Notes under the pieces: generated by a model | What the model was told of the DNA's origin: nothing | Database searches by the model: none | Seen by the model: only the letters and a program-made list of their open reading frames with translations | Position numbers and translations under genes: made by a program | DNA from: Pseudomonadota bacterium | GTDB lineage: Bacteria; Pseudomonadota; Gammaproteobacteria; Steroidobacterales; Steroidobacteraceae | Direction of reading: 5' to 3' | Assembly (NCBI GenBank): GCA_018240525.1 | Contig: JAFEFN010000013.1 | Span: 434,001-498,000 of the forward strand | Length of the DNA stretch: 64,000 bases | Part shown: piece by piece, positions 47,226 to 60,455 of the stretch | Numbering within the stretch: position 1 is the stretch's first letter | Layout of the letters: each line of letters starts with the position of its first letter

Positions 47226-48092
47226 TCAGCGCTCCTTGACGACGCGTACCAGCCCTTCCTGGGCGGCGCTTGCCAGCAGGCGCCCGTCGCGCGAGAAGAT
47301 GCTGGCGGTCGTGAAGCCGCGCGCCCCCGAGGCGCTCGGGCTCTGGATGGCGTAGAGCAGCCAGTCATCGACCCGCAGCGGCCGGTGGAACCACATGGCA
47401 TGGTCGATGCTCGCCAGCACCACCGTCGGCTGGGTGAACGAGGTGCCGTGCGGCAGCGTTGCCGTGTCCAGCAGGAAGAAGTCCGACACGTAGGCGAGCA
47501 GGCGCCGGTGCAGCATCTCCCCTTCGGGCAGCGCCCCGACCGCACGGAACCAGATCTGGCGCACCGGCGGTTCGGGCCGCGGGTGGCGAAAGTCCGGCGG
47601 CTGCACCATTCGGAATATGAAGGGGCGCGGCTGCTCGAAGAAGCGCTTGAGACGATCGGGCATGCGCTCCAGCAGGTCCGGCGGTGGCCCCACGTAGTCG
47701 GGCAGCGCCTCGGGCGCCGGCACCTGCGGCATGTCGATCTGGTGGTCGAACCCGGCCTCGGCCACCTGGAACGAGGCGGTCATGTTGAAGATCTGCTGGC
47801 CGTGCTGGATGGCCACGACCCGGCGGTTGGAGAAGCTGTGGCCGTCCAGGCTGCGGTCGACCTGGTAAACGATGGGCGCATTGCAGTCGCCACGCCTCAG
47901 GAAGTAGGCGTGCAGCGAGTGCACGGTGCGCTCGCCGTGCACGGTCGAGCCCGCCGCGCTCAGTGCCTGACCGAGCACCTGCCCGCCGAAGACCTGTGGG
48001 CTGCCGATGTCCCGGCTCTCCCCGCGGAACAGGTTGATTTCCAGCTGTTCCAGTTCGAGGAGTTCCAGGAGATCGGCCAGCCTTTGGTCCAT
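47226..48092 (-). CDS. tesB: Acyl-CoA thioesterase II
   Basis: Double-hotdog thioesterase of 288 residues hydrolysing medium- and long-chain acyl-CoA. FRGESRDIGSPQVFGGQVLGQALSAA is the first hotdog signature. SLDGHSFSNRRVVAIQHGQ, ASIDHAMWFHRPLRVDDWLLY and the final TASIFSRDGRLLAS complete the pattern, with Asp and the Gln/Thr region as in E. coli TesB. It is 24 bp downstream of azurin on the same strand. Confidence 0.94.
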   Translation of the reverse strand: MDQRLADLLELLELEQLEINLFRGESRDIGSPQVFGGQVLGQALSAAGSTVHGERTVHSLHAYFLRRGDCNAPIVYQVDRSLDGHSFSNRRVVAIQHGQQIFNMTASFQVAEAGFDHQIDMPQVPAPEALPDYVGPPPDLLERMPDRLKRFFEQPRPFIFRMVQPPDFRHPRPEPPVRQIWFRAVGALPEGEMLHRRLLAYVSDFFLLDTATLPHGTSFTQPTVVLASIDHAMWFHRPLRVDDWLLYAIQSPSASGARGFTTASIFSRDGRLLASAAQEGLVRVVKER

Positions 48093-48116
48093 CGCCGCTG
48101 TGGTTCCGGCCTGGCC

Positions 48117-48578
48117 TCAGCCGAACTTGAACGTGCCTTTCATCAGCGCGCTGTGCCCCGGGAAGGTGCACAGGTATGAGTAGTTGCCCCCGGCCTTCAG
48201 GAGCGAGGCGGGAAAGGTCACGCTGGTGGTCTCGCCGCCGCCGATGATCTTGGTGTGCGCCAGAACGCGCTTGTCATTCGGCTCGATGTAGTTGTTGGCG
48301 ATGCCGGCGCTGATGCCCGCGTTGGCGACCGCGCTCAGGTCCGGCGTGGCCACCAGCACCCAGTCGTGCCCCATCACGTCCTTGCCCAGCTTGCCGGCGT
48401 GGTGCAGCGTCACGGTGATCTCCTTGCAGGTGGCCGGCACGGCCAGGCTCTGCTTGTCGTACTGCATCATGTCGTTGCCGCTGATCTCCACCTTGCAGGC
48501 GTCGGCGGCGTGCGCGCGGGGTGCGAGCGCAAGCCCGCCGAGCAGGGCGGCGATGGTGCACAGGTAAATGGGTTTCAT
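48117..48578 (-). CDS. azu: Azurin (type 1 blue copper protein)
   Basis: Periplasmic electron carrier of 153 residues with signal peptide (cleavage near AHA-A). All copper ligands are present: His in MGHDWVL, Cys and His in CTFPGHS, and axial Met in SALMKGTF. The N-terminal disulfide pair (ACKVEI and ATCKEI) is kept. AAGGAG precedes the ATG. In other bacteria azurin feeds nitrite reductase or cytochrome c peroxidase; neither is nearby. The ferredoxin-NADP reductase gene ends 29 bp upstream. Confidence 0.96.
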   Translation of the reverse strand: MKPIYLCTIAALLGGLALAPRAHAADACKVEISGNDMMQYDKQSLAVPATCKEITVTLHHAGKLGKDVMGHDWVLVATPDLSAVANAGISAGIANNYIEPNDKRVLAHTKIIGGGETTSVTFPASLLKAGGNYSYLCTFPGHSALMKGTFKFG

Positions 48579-48607
48579 GGTGGGGGCTCCTTGCGTTTGC
48601 GATGAAA

Positions 48608-49666
48608 TCAGTCCGGCACGCCCAGGCGCTGGTGCATGACGGGGCTCGTGGTGGTGTACTGCAGAAACTGCTTTTTCTGCGGAAACAGATGATGCTGGAT
48701 CGCGAAGGCCGCGAGGGCCGCCTCGTGGAACCCGGACAGGATCAGCTTCTTCTTCCCCGGGTAGGTGTTGATGTCGCCCACGGCAAAGACCCCGGGCAGG
48801 CTGGTCTGGAACTTCTCGGTGTCCACCTTGAGCGCGCGCTTCTCAAGCTCCAGGCCCCACTCGGCGATGGGGCCAAGCTTCGGATGCAGCCCGAAGAACA
48901 CCAGCAGCTGGTCGGCATCCAGCGCCTGCAGAGCCCCGCCCGGGAGCTTGACGTTGACCCCGCGCAGCTGGCCGCCGTCGAGCAGCAGCGAGTGCGGCAG
49001 CGCTTCAAACACGCGCATGCGGCCGGCCGCCACGTGCGCCTGCATCTTGGCGACCGAGGCCGGGGCGGCGCGGAACTCGCGCCGCCGGTGCACCAGGTCG
49101 AGCGAAGCGGCCCTGGGCAGCAGCTCGAGCACCCAGTCGAGAGCTGAGTCGCCGCCGCCGAAGATCACGAGGCGCTTGCCGGCAAAATCCGCGGCCGTCT
49201 TTACGCGGTAATGAATGGCGCTGCCCTCGTGTGCCTCGCTGCCCTCGATGCCGATGCGGCGCGGCTGGAACGAGCCGACGCCGGCGGCGATCACCACCGC
49301 CCCCGCATCGAAGGTGCGATCGCCGCTGGTGCGCAGGTGGAAGCGGCCGTTGTCCAGGCGCGCGAACTCCACGACCTCGTGGCCGAGGTGGAAGGTCGGC
49401 TTGAAGGGCTTGATCTGCTCCATGAGCCGGTCGACCAGTTCCTGGGCCCCGCACACCGGCAGGGCCGGGATGTCGTAGATCGGCTTCTCCGGATACAGCT
49501 CCGCGCACTGCCCGCCCGGGTGGGCCAGCGAGTCGATGACGTGGGCGCTGATGCCGAGCAGGCCCAGCTCGAAGACCTGGAACAAGCCACAAGGCCCGGC
49601 ACCAATGATGACGACTTCGGCGGAGATGGCAGGGGCGGCACTGCCGCTGGGGGTCGTCTGGGTCAA
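48608..49666 (-). CDS. Ferredoxin-NADP reductase, thioredoxin-reductase-like type
   Basis: FAD/NADPH flavoprotein of 352 residues from a TTG at 49666 behind GGAAAG. EVVIIGAGPCGLFQ is the FAD motif, GGQCAELYPEKPIYD is characteristic of the YumC/Chlorobium-type FNR, and IFGGGDSALDW is the NADPH motif. No CxxC redox pair occurs, unlike thioredoxin reductase. It would reduce a ferredoxin or flavodoxin; the adrenodoxin-type ferredoxin at 22 kb is a possible but unlinked partner. Confidence 0.9.
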   Translation of the reverse strand: MTQTTPSGSAAPAISAEVVIIGAGPCGLFQVFELGLLGISAHVIDSLAHPGGQCAELYPEKPIYDIPALPVCGAQELVDRLMEQIKPFKPTFHLGHEVVEFARLDNGRFHLRTSGDRTFDAGAVVIAAGVGSFQPRRIGIEGSEAHEGSAIHYRVKTAADFAGKRLVIFGGGDSALDWVLELLPRAASLDLVHRRREFRAAPASVAKMQAHVAAGRMRVFEALPHSLLLDGGQLRGVNVKLPGGALQALDADQLLVFFGLHPKLGPIAEWGLELEKRALKVDTEKFQTSLPGVFAVGDINTYPGKKKLILSGFHEAALAAFAIQHHLFPQKKQFLQYTTTSPVMHQRLGVPD

Positions 49667-49780
49667 GAGCGTCGCTTTCCGCAGGCAAATCAGGGGGGCA
49701 CATTGTAGTGGGTCCGCCCGCTAACCGCATGAAAGCTCACCCGAAAGGGGTGGAAGATGCGCTCCCACGAGGCCGGCCCG

Positions 49781-49786
49781 TATAGT
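49781..49786 (+). promoter_or_regulatory. Candidate -10 box for gabT
   Basis: TATAGT about 50 nt upstream of the gabT GTG, in a GC-rich divergent region. No good -35 is visible. Confidence 0.3.
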
Positions 49787-49834
49787 ACGCCCCTGTGCAC
49801 CGCCGCCCCGTCCAAGGTGGCCAAAGGAACCGCC

Positions 49835-51145
49835 GTGACGACCAACGCCGAACTCGATGCCCGCCGCCACAAAGCCGTGCCGCGCGGGGTTGCCAACTCG
49901 CTGGCCGTGTACGCCGAACGCGCCAGCAACGCGGAGATCTGGGACGTGGAGGGACGCCGCTACATCGACTTCGCCAGCGGCATCTCGGTGCTCAACACCG
50001 GTCACGTTCATCCCAAGGTCCAGGCGGCGATCGCCCAGCAGCTGCAGAAGCTGAGCCACACCTGCTTCCAGGTCACCCCCTACGAAAGCTACATCGCCCT
50101 GGCGGAGGAGCTGAACAAGCTCGCCCCGGGCAGCGGCCCGAAGAAGACCATCTTCCTCACCACCGGGGCCGAGGCGGTGGAGAACGCAGTCAAGATCGCG
50201 CGCTACCACACCAAGCGCTCGGCCGTCATCGCTTTCAGCGGCGGCTTCCACGGCCGCACGCTCGCCTGCATCGGACTCACCGGCAAGGTCGCGCCCTACA
50301 AGGCCGGCTTCGGGCCGATGCTGCCGGAGATCTATCACCTGCCGTATCCCATGGCGTACCACGGGGTGAGCACCGAGGATTCGATCGCCGCGCTCGAGCA
50401 GCTGTTCAAGGCCGACGTCGATCCGGCGCGCGTGGCCGCGATAATCATCGAGCCGGTCCAGGGCGAGGGTGGGTTCTACGCCGCGCCCCCGGAACTGCTG
50501 CGCAAGCTGCGCGCGGTGTGCGACACGCACGGCATCGTGCTGATCGCCGACGAGATCCAGTCAGGATTCGGCCGCACCGGCCGGATGTTCGCCGTGGAGC
50601 ACTCGGGCGTGGAGCCGGACCTGATCACGATCGCCAAGAGCGTCGCGGGCGGCGTGCCGCTCTCGGCCGTCATCGGCAAGTCTGAGATCATGGACTCGCC
50701 CATCCCGGGTGCGCTGGGTGGCACCTTCGCCGGCTCACCGCTCGGCTGCGCCGCAGGCCTTGCGGTGCTGGAGGTCATGCGGGAGGAGCAGCTGCTCAAG
50801 CGCTCTGTGGAGATCGGCCGCTTCATGAACTCGCGACTGAAGGGGCTGCAGGCGCGCTTCCCGGCCATCGGCGAGGTGCGCAACCTCGGCGCCATGGTGG
50901 CGATGGAGCTGGTCAAGAACGGCCGCGCGGACTCACCGGACCCCGAACTGACCAAGGCACTCGTGCAGGCCGCCGGTCGCCTGGGCCTGGTGATCCTCTC
51001 CTGCGGGGTCTACTCCAACGTGATCCGCTTCCTGGCGCCGCTGACCATCACCGATGCCCTGATGAAGGAAGGCTTCAACCTGCTCGAGCGCGCGCTCGAG
51101 GAAGTCACCGGCTCCGGAGTCACTGCCCGGGCCGCCGCCGGCTGA
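49835..51145 (+). CDS. gabT: 4-Aminobutyrate aminotransferase
   Basis: PLP-dependent class III aminotransferase, 436 residues, from GTG 49835 behind AAAGGAAC. It moves the amino group of GABA to 2-oxoglutarate. TTGAEAVENAVKIAR, FHGRTLACIGLTG, DEIQSGFGRTG and the PLP-lysine segment TIAKSVAGGVPLSAVIG are GabT-like. GTFAGSPLGCAA is also typical. A 5-aminovalerate or beta-alanine role is possible. No gabD is adjacent. Confidence 0.9.
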   Translation: MTTNAELDARRHKAVPRGVANSLAVYAERASNAEIWDVEGRRYIDFASGISVLNTGHVHPKVQAAIAQQLQKLSHTCFQVTPYESYIALAEELNKLAPGSGPKKTIFLTTGAEAVENAVKIARYHTKRSAVIAFSGGFHGRTLACIGLTGKVAPYKAGFGPMLPEIYHLPYPMAYHGVSTEDSIAALEQLFKADVDPARVAAIIIEPVQGEGGFYAAPPELLRKLRAVCDTHGIVLIADEIQSGFGRTGRMFAVEHSGVEPDLITIAKSVAGGVPLSAVIGKSEIMDSPIPGALGGTFAGSPLGCAAGLAVLEVMREEQLLKRSVEIGRFMNSRLKGLQARFPAIGEVRNLGAMVAMELVKNGRADSPDPELTKALVQAAGRLGLVILSCGVYSNVIRFLAPLTITDALMKEGFNLLERALEEVTGSGVTARAAAG

Positions 51146-51159
51146 GACGCTGGCGCGCC

Positions 51160-51459
51160 TCAGGCGCGTCCGGCGTTGGCGTCGGTGGGCGTGTGGAAAT
51201 ACTCGCTCTCGGAGGCGAGCTGCTCGATCAGGCGCTTGAGCTCCGCCATGCGGCCCTGCGCGGTGCTGATCGGCATGCAGTCCTGGCAGCGCGGGTCGCC
51301 ACAGGGCTGGCGCGAGTACAGCCAGTACTGGATCGCCCCTGCCAACAGCCCGTCAGCGATGTCCCACAGGTCGGCATCCTTGTCCTTGTCCGCGATACGG
51401 TTACCCAGATCGACGGCTTTGGAGAAGGCGGCATCAAACGTATCGGCAAGTTCAGTCAT
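51160..51459 (-). CDS. Small cytosolic protein with CX4CX2C motif, unknown
   Basis: A 99-residue protein from ATG 51459, mostly helical, without signal peptide. PCGDPRCQDC contains three cysteines in a CX4CX2C spacing that could bind metal or form disulfides. The rest is acidic and Ala-rich (ADKDKDADLWDIADGLLAGAIQYWLY). No family is recognised. It is divergent from the GGDEF/EAL gene across about 275 bp. Confidence 0.6.
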   Translation of the reverse strand: MTELADTFDAAFSKAVDLGNRIADKDKDADLWDIADGLLAGAIQYWLYSRQPCGDPRCQDCMPISTAQGRMAELKRLIEQLASESEYFHTPTDANAGRA

Positions 51460-51735
51460 TGCTCTTGGCGCCCTTCATCGGTGCCTCCCAGTATAAGGCA
51501 TCGACGGCGAGCAGCCGTTTCCGCCCGCAGGTCCCCGAACGCCGCCGTCCCCGTGCGGTCCGTTGCGACCGCCGCGCCCCAGCCCAGGCGCGCCCGCCGG
51601 CCGAGTGCGGCGTGCTCTTTATGCGATGCCGGCCACGGAAGGCAACGGGCCGCCCGCCGCATCATGCGGGCAGGCCTCGGATTTACCACGGGGTACTGCC
51701 ACCCTTTGGCCGCGACTTATGTCGCATGCAGACAA

Positions 51736-54327
51736 ATGGATACCGCCCCGATACAGCCCTCACCGCCCTCGCCTGTCCCCGCCCGCCCGGCCCACCCCAG
51801 GCGCGCGGGTCCCCGGCTGAGCATCGGTGGGCGCCTGGCCTTCGGCCTGGCGGTCGTGGCGGCGGTGCTGGTGCTCGGGCAGTTGCTGGCCACCCGCACC
51901 ACCCGCGAGGCACTGGAGGCGGTCAAGGTGATGCAGCACCAGCACGAGCCGCTGGCCAGCGCCGCCAACGCCGTGCTCGAGAAGCTGGTCGCCTACGACG
52001 GCATCGTCAGCGAATCCATGCGGGCCGGGAACACGGCGGACTTCGCCGCCATCACCGCCGCGGGCGATGCCCTCGAGCACGCCGTCACCGCCTACTTCGG
52101 CGCAATTTCCGCACCGGCTGGCGGCGCGCCGCCCAGCCTGCGCGAGCAGCTCTCCGCGCACATCGCCAAGGCGCGCGAGCTGGCCGCCCGTGCTGCCCAG
52201 CGGGCGCAGTGGGCCGCACAGCGCCAAGCGGACCTGAACCAGATCCGCGACCTGGTCGCCTCGGCCGGCGGCTCCGGGGTGCCCATCAACGGCACCCAGG
52301 TGTACGCGCGCCGGTCGCTCGCCGAACTCGAGTCCGCCATCGAGTCGGTGCGCGATGCGGACAAGACCGTCCAGCGCGCGGAGGCGAACTTCCGGGCGCT
52401 GCTGGAGATGAACGCGGCCGAGCTGCAGGTCTCCCCGGGCAAGGCCTGGCTGTCGCTGGTGCGCTCGGACTTTGCCGACGCGGTGCGCCTGCGGGCCGAC
52501 ATCGCCCGCTACGACGCCGGCAGCGGACCGGACTGGCATGCCTTGCTGGAGGAAAGCGTCTCCCTCACCGCAGGGGTGCAGCAGGAGCTGCAGAAGCCGG
52601 CACGGCGCGGGTTGATCAAGGCGGCCACCTACGCGGCCCGCTCGGCCGAGGCCGCCGAGCAGACGCTGCGCACCAGCGCGATGGCCGTGTTCCTGCTGCT
52701 GATCGTGGTGTCGGTCCTGCTCACGGCGAGCATCAGCGTGCCGGTGCGGCGCCTGACCGCCGCCACACGCCGCATCGCTGCGGGCGACCGTACCGCGCGC
52801 GCCCCGCGCGGCGGCTCGGCGGAGATCGACCAGCTGGCCGAGTCCTTCAACGCCATGGCCGACCGCATCGAGAACGCCGAGGCCGAGCTGCGCGCGCACC
52901 AGGCCGAGCTCGAGCGCAACGTCGCCCAGCGCACGCGCCAGCTGCACCACCTGGCCTACCACGACCCGCTCACCCAGCTGCCCAACCGCCGCAAGCTCTC
53001 GGCCCACCTGGCCAGTGCGCTCGCGCGCGCCGGCCAGCAGCAGCGGATCGCGCTCATGTTCGTCGACGTCGACAACTTCAAGTCCATCAACGACACCCTG
53101 GGGCACAGCTTCGGCGACCGCGTGCTGCAGCACATCGCCGCGCGATTGCGCGCGGCCACCGGCGGCGGTGCGATGCTGGCCCGCCTGGGCGGCGACGAAT
53201 TCACGGTACTGCTGGAGCATGTCAGCTCCCACGCGCAGGTCGAGGCGCAGGCCGCGCAGATCGTCACGGCTCTGCAGCAGCCGCTCAGCGTGGACGGGCG
53301 CGTGCTCACCACCAGCGCCAGCGTCGGTGCGAGCCTCTATCCCGACCATGCCAAGGATGCCGAAGGCCTGCTGCGCGCGGCCGACGTGGCGCTGTTCCGT
53401 GCCAAGGAACTCGGGCGCAACCGCATGGCGCTTTACAGCCCGGCCCTCTACGATGCGGCGGCACAGCGCTTCCGGCTCGAGCAGTCGCTGCGGCGCGCGG
53501 TCGAGAAGGGCGAGCTGCTCTTGATGTACCAGCCGCAGGTCTGCCTGCACACCTTCGAAGCCAACGCGGTCGAAGCACTGCTGCGCTGGCGCAAGCCCGA
53601 CGGACGGGTCGCGACCGCCTCGGAGTTCATCCACATCGCCGAGAAGACGGGCATCATCCACGACCTCACCGGCTGGATCCTGCACTCGGCGGCCACCACC
53701 GCCGCCTCCTGGCGCCTGCAGGGCTGGCACCACGCCAGCGTCGCCATCAACGTCTCCGCACCGCAGTTCTTCGAGAGCGATTTCGTCGAGCACGTGGCGC
53801 GCACGCTGGAAGTCACCCGGCTGCCGGCCAGCGCGCTGGAACTGGAGATCACCGAGACCGTGTTCCAGACCGGCCCGGCGACCATCGAGTCGCTGCGCCG
53901 CCTGCGCGCGCTCGGCGTGGCGATCGCGCTGGACGATTTCGGCATCGGCTACTCCTCGCTCACCTCCCTGGAGCAGTTGCCCATCACGCGCGTGAAGCTC
54001 GACCGCCTGCTGGTCGCCGCAGTCGACACCAACCCACGCTCGGCGGCGATCGTGCGCTCGATCGTGGCCCTGTGCCATGGGCTCGGTCTGCAGGTGGTTG
54101 CCGAGGGCGTGGAGCGGGCCGAGCAGCTGGAGTTCCTCAGGGCCTGCGGCCCGATCAGCGTGCAGGGCTACCTACTGGCGCACCCGGTCGACCCCGCGTC
54201 CGCGCCGGGCGAGGCGCAGGCGGCCGCTGCGCGCGCCCGCAGCGCGCTGGCCGTGCCGCCCGAGCGCCTCGAGGCCACCGACTCGGTGGTGTTCCTGGGC
54301 GGCACCGGGCGGTGGCGCCAGCCCTAG
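51736..54327 (+). CDS. Membrane sensor with HAMP, GGDEF and EAL domains
   Basis: c-di-GMP enzyme of 863 residues from ATG 51736. Two membrane helices (about 30-50 and 315-337) flank a helical periplasmic domain. HAMP (about 338-390) and a short coiled coil follow. The GGDEF domain (about 415-575) has intact ARLGGDEF (from residue 482). The EAL domain (about 595-850) has VEALLRW, EITETVF, DDFGIGYSS, VKLDR and VAEGVE. Both active sites look complete, so it could make and break c-di-GMP, with one activity probably dominating. The signal is unknown. Confidence 0.92.
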   Translation: MDTAPIQPSPPSPVPARPAHPRRAGPRLSIGGRLAFGLAVVAAVLVLGQLLATRTTREALEAVKVMQHQHEPLASAANAVLEKLVAYDGIVSESMRAGNTADFAAITAAGDALEHAVTAYFGAISAPAGGAPPSLREQLSAHIAKARELAARAAQRAQWAAQRQADLNQIRDLVASAGGSGVPINGTQVYARRSLAELESAIESVRDADKTVQRAEANFRALLEMNAAELQVSPGKAWLSLVRSDFADAVRLRADIARYDAGSGPDWHALLEESVSLTAGVQQELQKPARRGLIKAATYAARSAEAAEQTLRTSAMAVFLLLIVVSVLLTASISVPVRRLTAATRRIAAGDRTARAPRGGSAEIDQLAESFNAMADRIENAEAELRAHQAELERNVAQRTRQLHHLAYHDPLTQLPNRRKLSAHLASALARAGQQQRIALMFVDVDNFKSINDTLGHSFGDRVLQHIAARLRAATGGGAMLARLGGDEFTVLLEHVSSHAQVEAQAAQIVTALQQPLSVDGRVLTTSASVGASLYPDHAKDAEGLLRAADVALFRAKELGRNRMALYSPALYDAAAQRFRLEQSLRRAVEKGELLLMYQPQVCLHTFEANAVEALLRWRKPDGRVATASEFIHIAEKTGIIHDLTGWILHSAATTAASWRLQGWHHASVAINVSAPQFFESDFVEHVARTLEVTRLPASALELEITETVFQTGPATIESLRRLRALGVAIALDDFGIGYSSLTSLEQLPITRVKLDRLLVAAVDTNPRSAAIVRSIVALCHGLGLQVVAEGVERAEQLEFLRACGPISVQGYLLAHPVDPASAPGEAQAAAARARSALAVPPERLEATDSVVFLGGTGRWRQP

Positions 54328-54341
54328 GCGGCGCGGCGGCG

Positions 54342-55394
54342 CTAGCCGCGCAGCTCCTGCATGAACGCCGCCCGCGCGGCCACGCCCAGGTCCGCCTGGT
54401 CGGTGAAGAATCCATCGATGCCGCAGCGCAGGAAGGTGACGATCTCGCCGACCAGGTCGCCGCGATCGGCCGGCGCGCTGCCGGTGCGGAACTCCGCCGG
54501 CAGAAACTCGTTCTCCGCGCGGAACGTCCACGGGTGCACGGCGAGACCGTGCGCGTGCGCCTCGGCGACCAGCTGCGTGGGCATCCCCAGCGAACCGTCC
54601 GCCTGGCGCGGGATGATCTGCGCCTTGCTGGGGCCGATGGCCTGCGCGTAGCGCGCGATCTCGGCAAGTCCTGCCCCCGTGCGCATGTCCGCGAAGGTGC
54701 GCGGGACCTTCTGCGCCGTGAAGTCGAAGGGAGCGCCCTCATCCTCCAGCAGCTGCACGCGCGGCAGCTGGGTGAGGCGGCCCAGGGCGATGAGGCTGCC
54801 GGGCTCGAAGGATTGCAGCCACACCGGGGCGTCGCGCCCGCGCAGGCCGTGGCGGTCGAGCACCTGCACCAGCGCGCCCTCCAGCGGCAGGCCGCGGCCG
54901 GCGAAATGGCTCGGATGCTTGGTCTCCGGATAGATGCCGATGCGTGGCGGGCGCGGCAGTCCCAGCTGGCGGGCGCGCGCCGCGCGCATCTCATCCGCAG
55001 CACGCACCAGGGCTAGGATTTCCTCGAAGGTCGGGATCTCGAGCAGCCGGTCGAAGCGCTGGTTGCCCGGCCGTATCCAGGGGATGCGCTCGCGCGCGCG
55101 CAGGGTCTTCAGTTCCGCCAGGCTGAAGTCCTCGGTGAACCAGCCCTCGACATCCTCGCCGTCGACGCTGCGCTGCGTGCGCCGGCTGGCGAACTCCGGA
55201 TGCTCGGCGACGTCGGTGGTGCCGCCGATCTCGTTCTCGTGACGCGCCACGAGAACTGCGTCGCGCGTCATGACCAGGTCAGGCTCGACGAAGTCGGCGC
55301 CGTACTGGATGGCGAGGAAGTAAGAGGCGAGCGTGTGCTCGGGCACGTACCCACAGGCGCCGCGGTGGCCGATGACGATCGGGACGCTGCTCAC
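54342..55394 (-). CDS. Glycerophosphodiester phosphodiesterase
   Basis: GDPD-family TIM-barrel enzyme, 350 residues, from GTG 55394. [37 protein letters not shown] and EIYPETK-like [12 protein letters not shown] provide the catalytic His pair and metal Glu/Asp residues. It hydrolyses glycerophosphodiesters to glycerol-3-phosphate. No signal peptide is visible from this start, so it may be cytosolic. The longer length (about 350) is nearer to the GlpQ type. Divergent from glgB with 46 bp between starts. Confidence 0.9.
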   Translation of the reverse strand: MSSVPIVIGHRGACGYVPEHTLASYFLAIQYGADFVEPDLVMTRDAVLVARHENEIGGTTDVAEHPEFASRRTQRSVDGEDVEGWFTEDFSLAELKTLRARERIPWIRPGNQRFDRLLEIPTFEEILALVRAADEMRAARARQLGLPRPPRIGIYPETKHPSHFAGRGLPLEGALVQVLDRHGLRGRDAPVWLQSFEPGSLIALGRLTQLPRVQLLEDEGAPFDFTAQKVPRTFADMRTGAGLAEIARYAQAIGPSKAQIIPRQADGSLGMPTQLVAEAHAHGLAVHPWTFRAENEFLPAEFRTGSAPADRGDLVGEIVTFLRCGIDGFFTDQADLGVAARAAFMQELRG

Positions 55395-55440
55395 CGGCCC
55401 ATCCAAGCACACGCGAGCCCGTCTTGCTAGACTTTCCGGC

Positions 55441-57312
<1,872 letters not shown>

Positions 57313-57374
57313 GGCGGATGGCGCCGCCCTGCCGGACGGCGCAAGATCGCCGCGTGGCCAACCGAAGGATCCTC

Positions 57375-57812
57375 ATGCGCCTGCCATCGCCGCTCGCCGC
57401 GCTCTGCGCCCTTGCCGTGCTCGCCGCCTGCGCCAGCACCGCGCCGCGCCAGGACCCTGAAAGCGTGCGGGCGCGCTACGCCTCCTATGCCGGCGAACCG
57501 CTCGATCGCATCACCTGGCTCGGGCGCTTCGACAGCTGGGAGTCACTCGGCAACAATCAGCTGCTGATCTTCACCACGCCACGCGATGCCTACCTGCTGT
57601 CGATCACGCCGCCGTGCACCGACCTGCCCTTCGCACAGGTCATCGGGGTCACGGCCACCGCCAGCACCATCACCGCGCGCCTGGACTCGATCATCGTCAA
57701 GGGCTGGCGCTGCCAGATCGCCGAGATCCGCAAGGTCGACTACGCGCGCATGCGCGCGGACATGCGCCAGGAGGCCGAGGCCGCCAAGGCCGCCGGCAAG
57801 CCCCCGCACTGA
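57375..57812 (+). CDS. DUF6491-like lipoprotein
   Basis: A 145-residue protein from ATG 57375 behind GAAGGAT. The lipoprotein signal ends at LAAC (residues about 17-20). The mature domain, with ITWLGRFDSWESLGNNQLLIFTTP, the pair CTDLPFA and GWRCQIAEIRKVDY, resembles small DUF6491 proteins. Two cysteines may form a disulfide. Function is unknown. It ends 1 bp before the convergent ABC gene stop. Confidence 0.75.
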   Translation: MRLPSPLAALCALAVLAACASTAPRQDPESVRARYASYAGEPLDRITWLGRFDSWESLGNNQLLIFTTPRDAYLLSITPPCTDLPFAQVIGVTATASTITARLDSIIVKGWRCQIAEIRKVDYARMRADMRQEAEAAKAAGKPPH

Positions 57813-57813
57813 T

Positions 57814-59667
<1,854 letters not shown>

Positions 59668-59770
59668 CAGGGCTGCCGGGTCGGCTCGGCGGGGTGTCCT
59701 GCGCGGTATTCGATCAATCCATGCCTCCGAAAAGCACGCGGAACAGGCAGATGTGGGGATGCCTGGGCGG

Positions 59771-60436
59771 CTATTCCAGTGTCGCCGGGCGGCGCAGCAG
59801 GTTGTCCACCCAGGCCTCGCACAGGGCGATCGCCTCGGCCGGGCGGAAACTGGCCGGCTCCAGGCACCATTCGAGCCACAGGCCGTCCAGGAGCGCGGTC
59901 AGGCCGATGGCCGCCAGACGCAGGTCCACCGCGGGGGCGCGCGGCCCGGCGGCCTTCAGCAGCTGGGCAAGCATGTCCTTCAGCAGCTGCACGTACCCCT
60001 GGTAGGACTCACGGTGCACGCCCTGGATCAGCGGCGAGTGCCGGTACATGCCCCAGAACACCACCCACACCGCGAGGGTCTCGGGATCCAGGTTCGGCCG
60101 GGAGAAGGAGGCCCTGAGGAAGGCCTGCAGGCGGGCACGCGGGGAGGCCGGCGCCTTGGGCACGGCCGCCTTCAGGCCCTCCACCAGCACGCTGTTGAAA
60201 TGGCGGTAGGCGGCGGCGATCAGCTCGTCCTTGTTCGGGAAGTGATGGTTGATGAGGCCGAGGGAGACGCCGGCCTGCGCGGCGATGGCGCGCATCGACA
60301 GGCCTTCGTGGCCGTGGCGTTTCAGGCACTCGATGGTGGCATCGATGAGTTCCTGGCGGCGCTGCTCGGGCAGCTGCCGCTCGTAGCGCGGCCGCGCGGC
60401 CGGGCGCGCGGCCGGGCGCGCGGCATTCACCGCCAT
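59771..60436 (-). CDS. TetR-family regulator, BetI-like
   Basis: A 221-residue regulator from ATG 60436. After a repeated [11 protein letters not shown] leader, the helix-turn-helix is LIDATIECLKRHGHEGLSMRAIAAQAGVSLGLINHHFPNK, very close to BetI. The ligand domain contains VWVVFWGMYRHSPLI and ALLDGLWLEWCL, also BetI-like. BetI senses choline; here the neighbours are a Rieske oxygenase and an FAD oxidoreductase 19 bp upstream in the same operon. The palindrome at 63275-63296 is its likely operator. Confidence 0.82.
   Translation of the reverse strand: MAVNAARPAARPAARPRYERQLPEQRRQELIDATIECLKRHGHEGLSMRAIAAQAGVSLGLINHHFPNKDELIAAAYRHFNSVLVEGLKAAVPKAPASPRARLQAFLRASFSRPNLDPETLAVWVVFWGMYRHSPLIQGVHRESYQGYVQLLKDMLAQLLKAAGPRAPAVDLRLAAIGLTALLDGLWLEWCLEPASFRPAEAIALCEAWVDNLLRRPATLE
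60393..60424. repeat. 12-bp tandem repeat in the BetI-like gene
   Basis: The unit CGCGCGGCCGGG is present 2.67 times (60393-60404, 60405-60416, and 8 bp of a third). It encodes the ARPA-type leader of the regulator, outside the DNA-binding domain. Confidence 0.85.
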
Positions 60437-60455
60437 GGGTCGCGTCGCGGCCGCA

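Noticed and set aside
51760..54078. A 772-codon minus-strand frame
   Set aside because: Antisense of the GGDEF/EAL gene, whose catalytic motifs are intact on the plus strand.
51459..55016. An 1185-codon plus-strand frame
   Set aside because: Out-of-frame shadow of the GGDEF/EAL gene and antisense of GDPD; Arg/Pro/Gly-rich without motifs.
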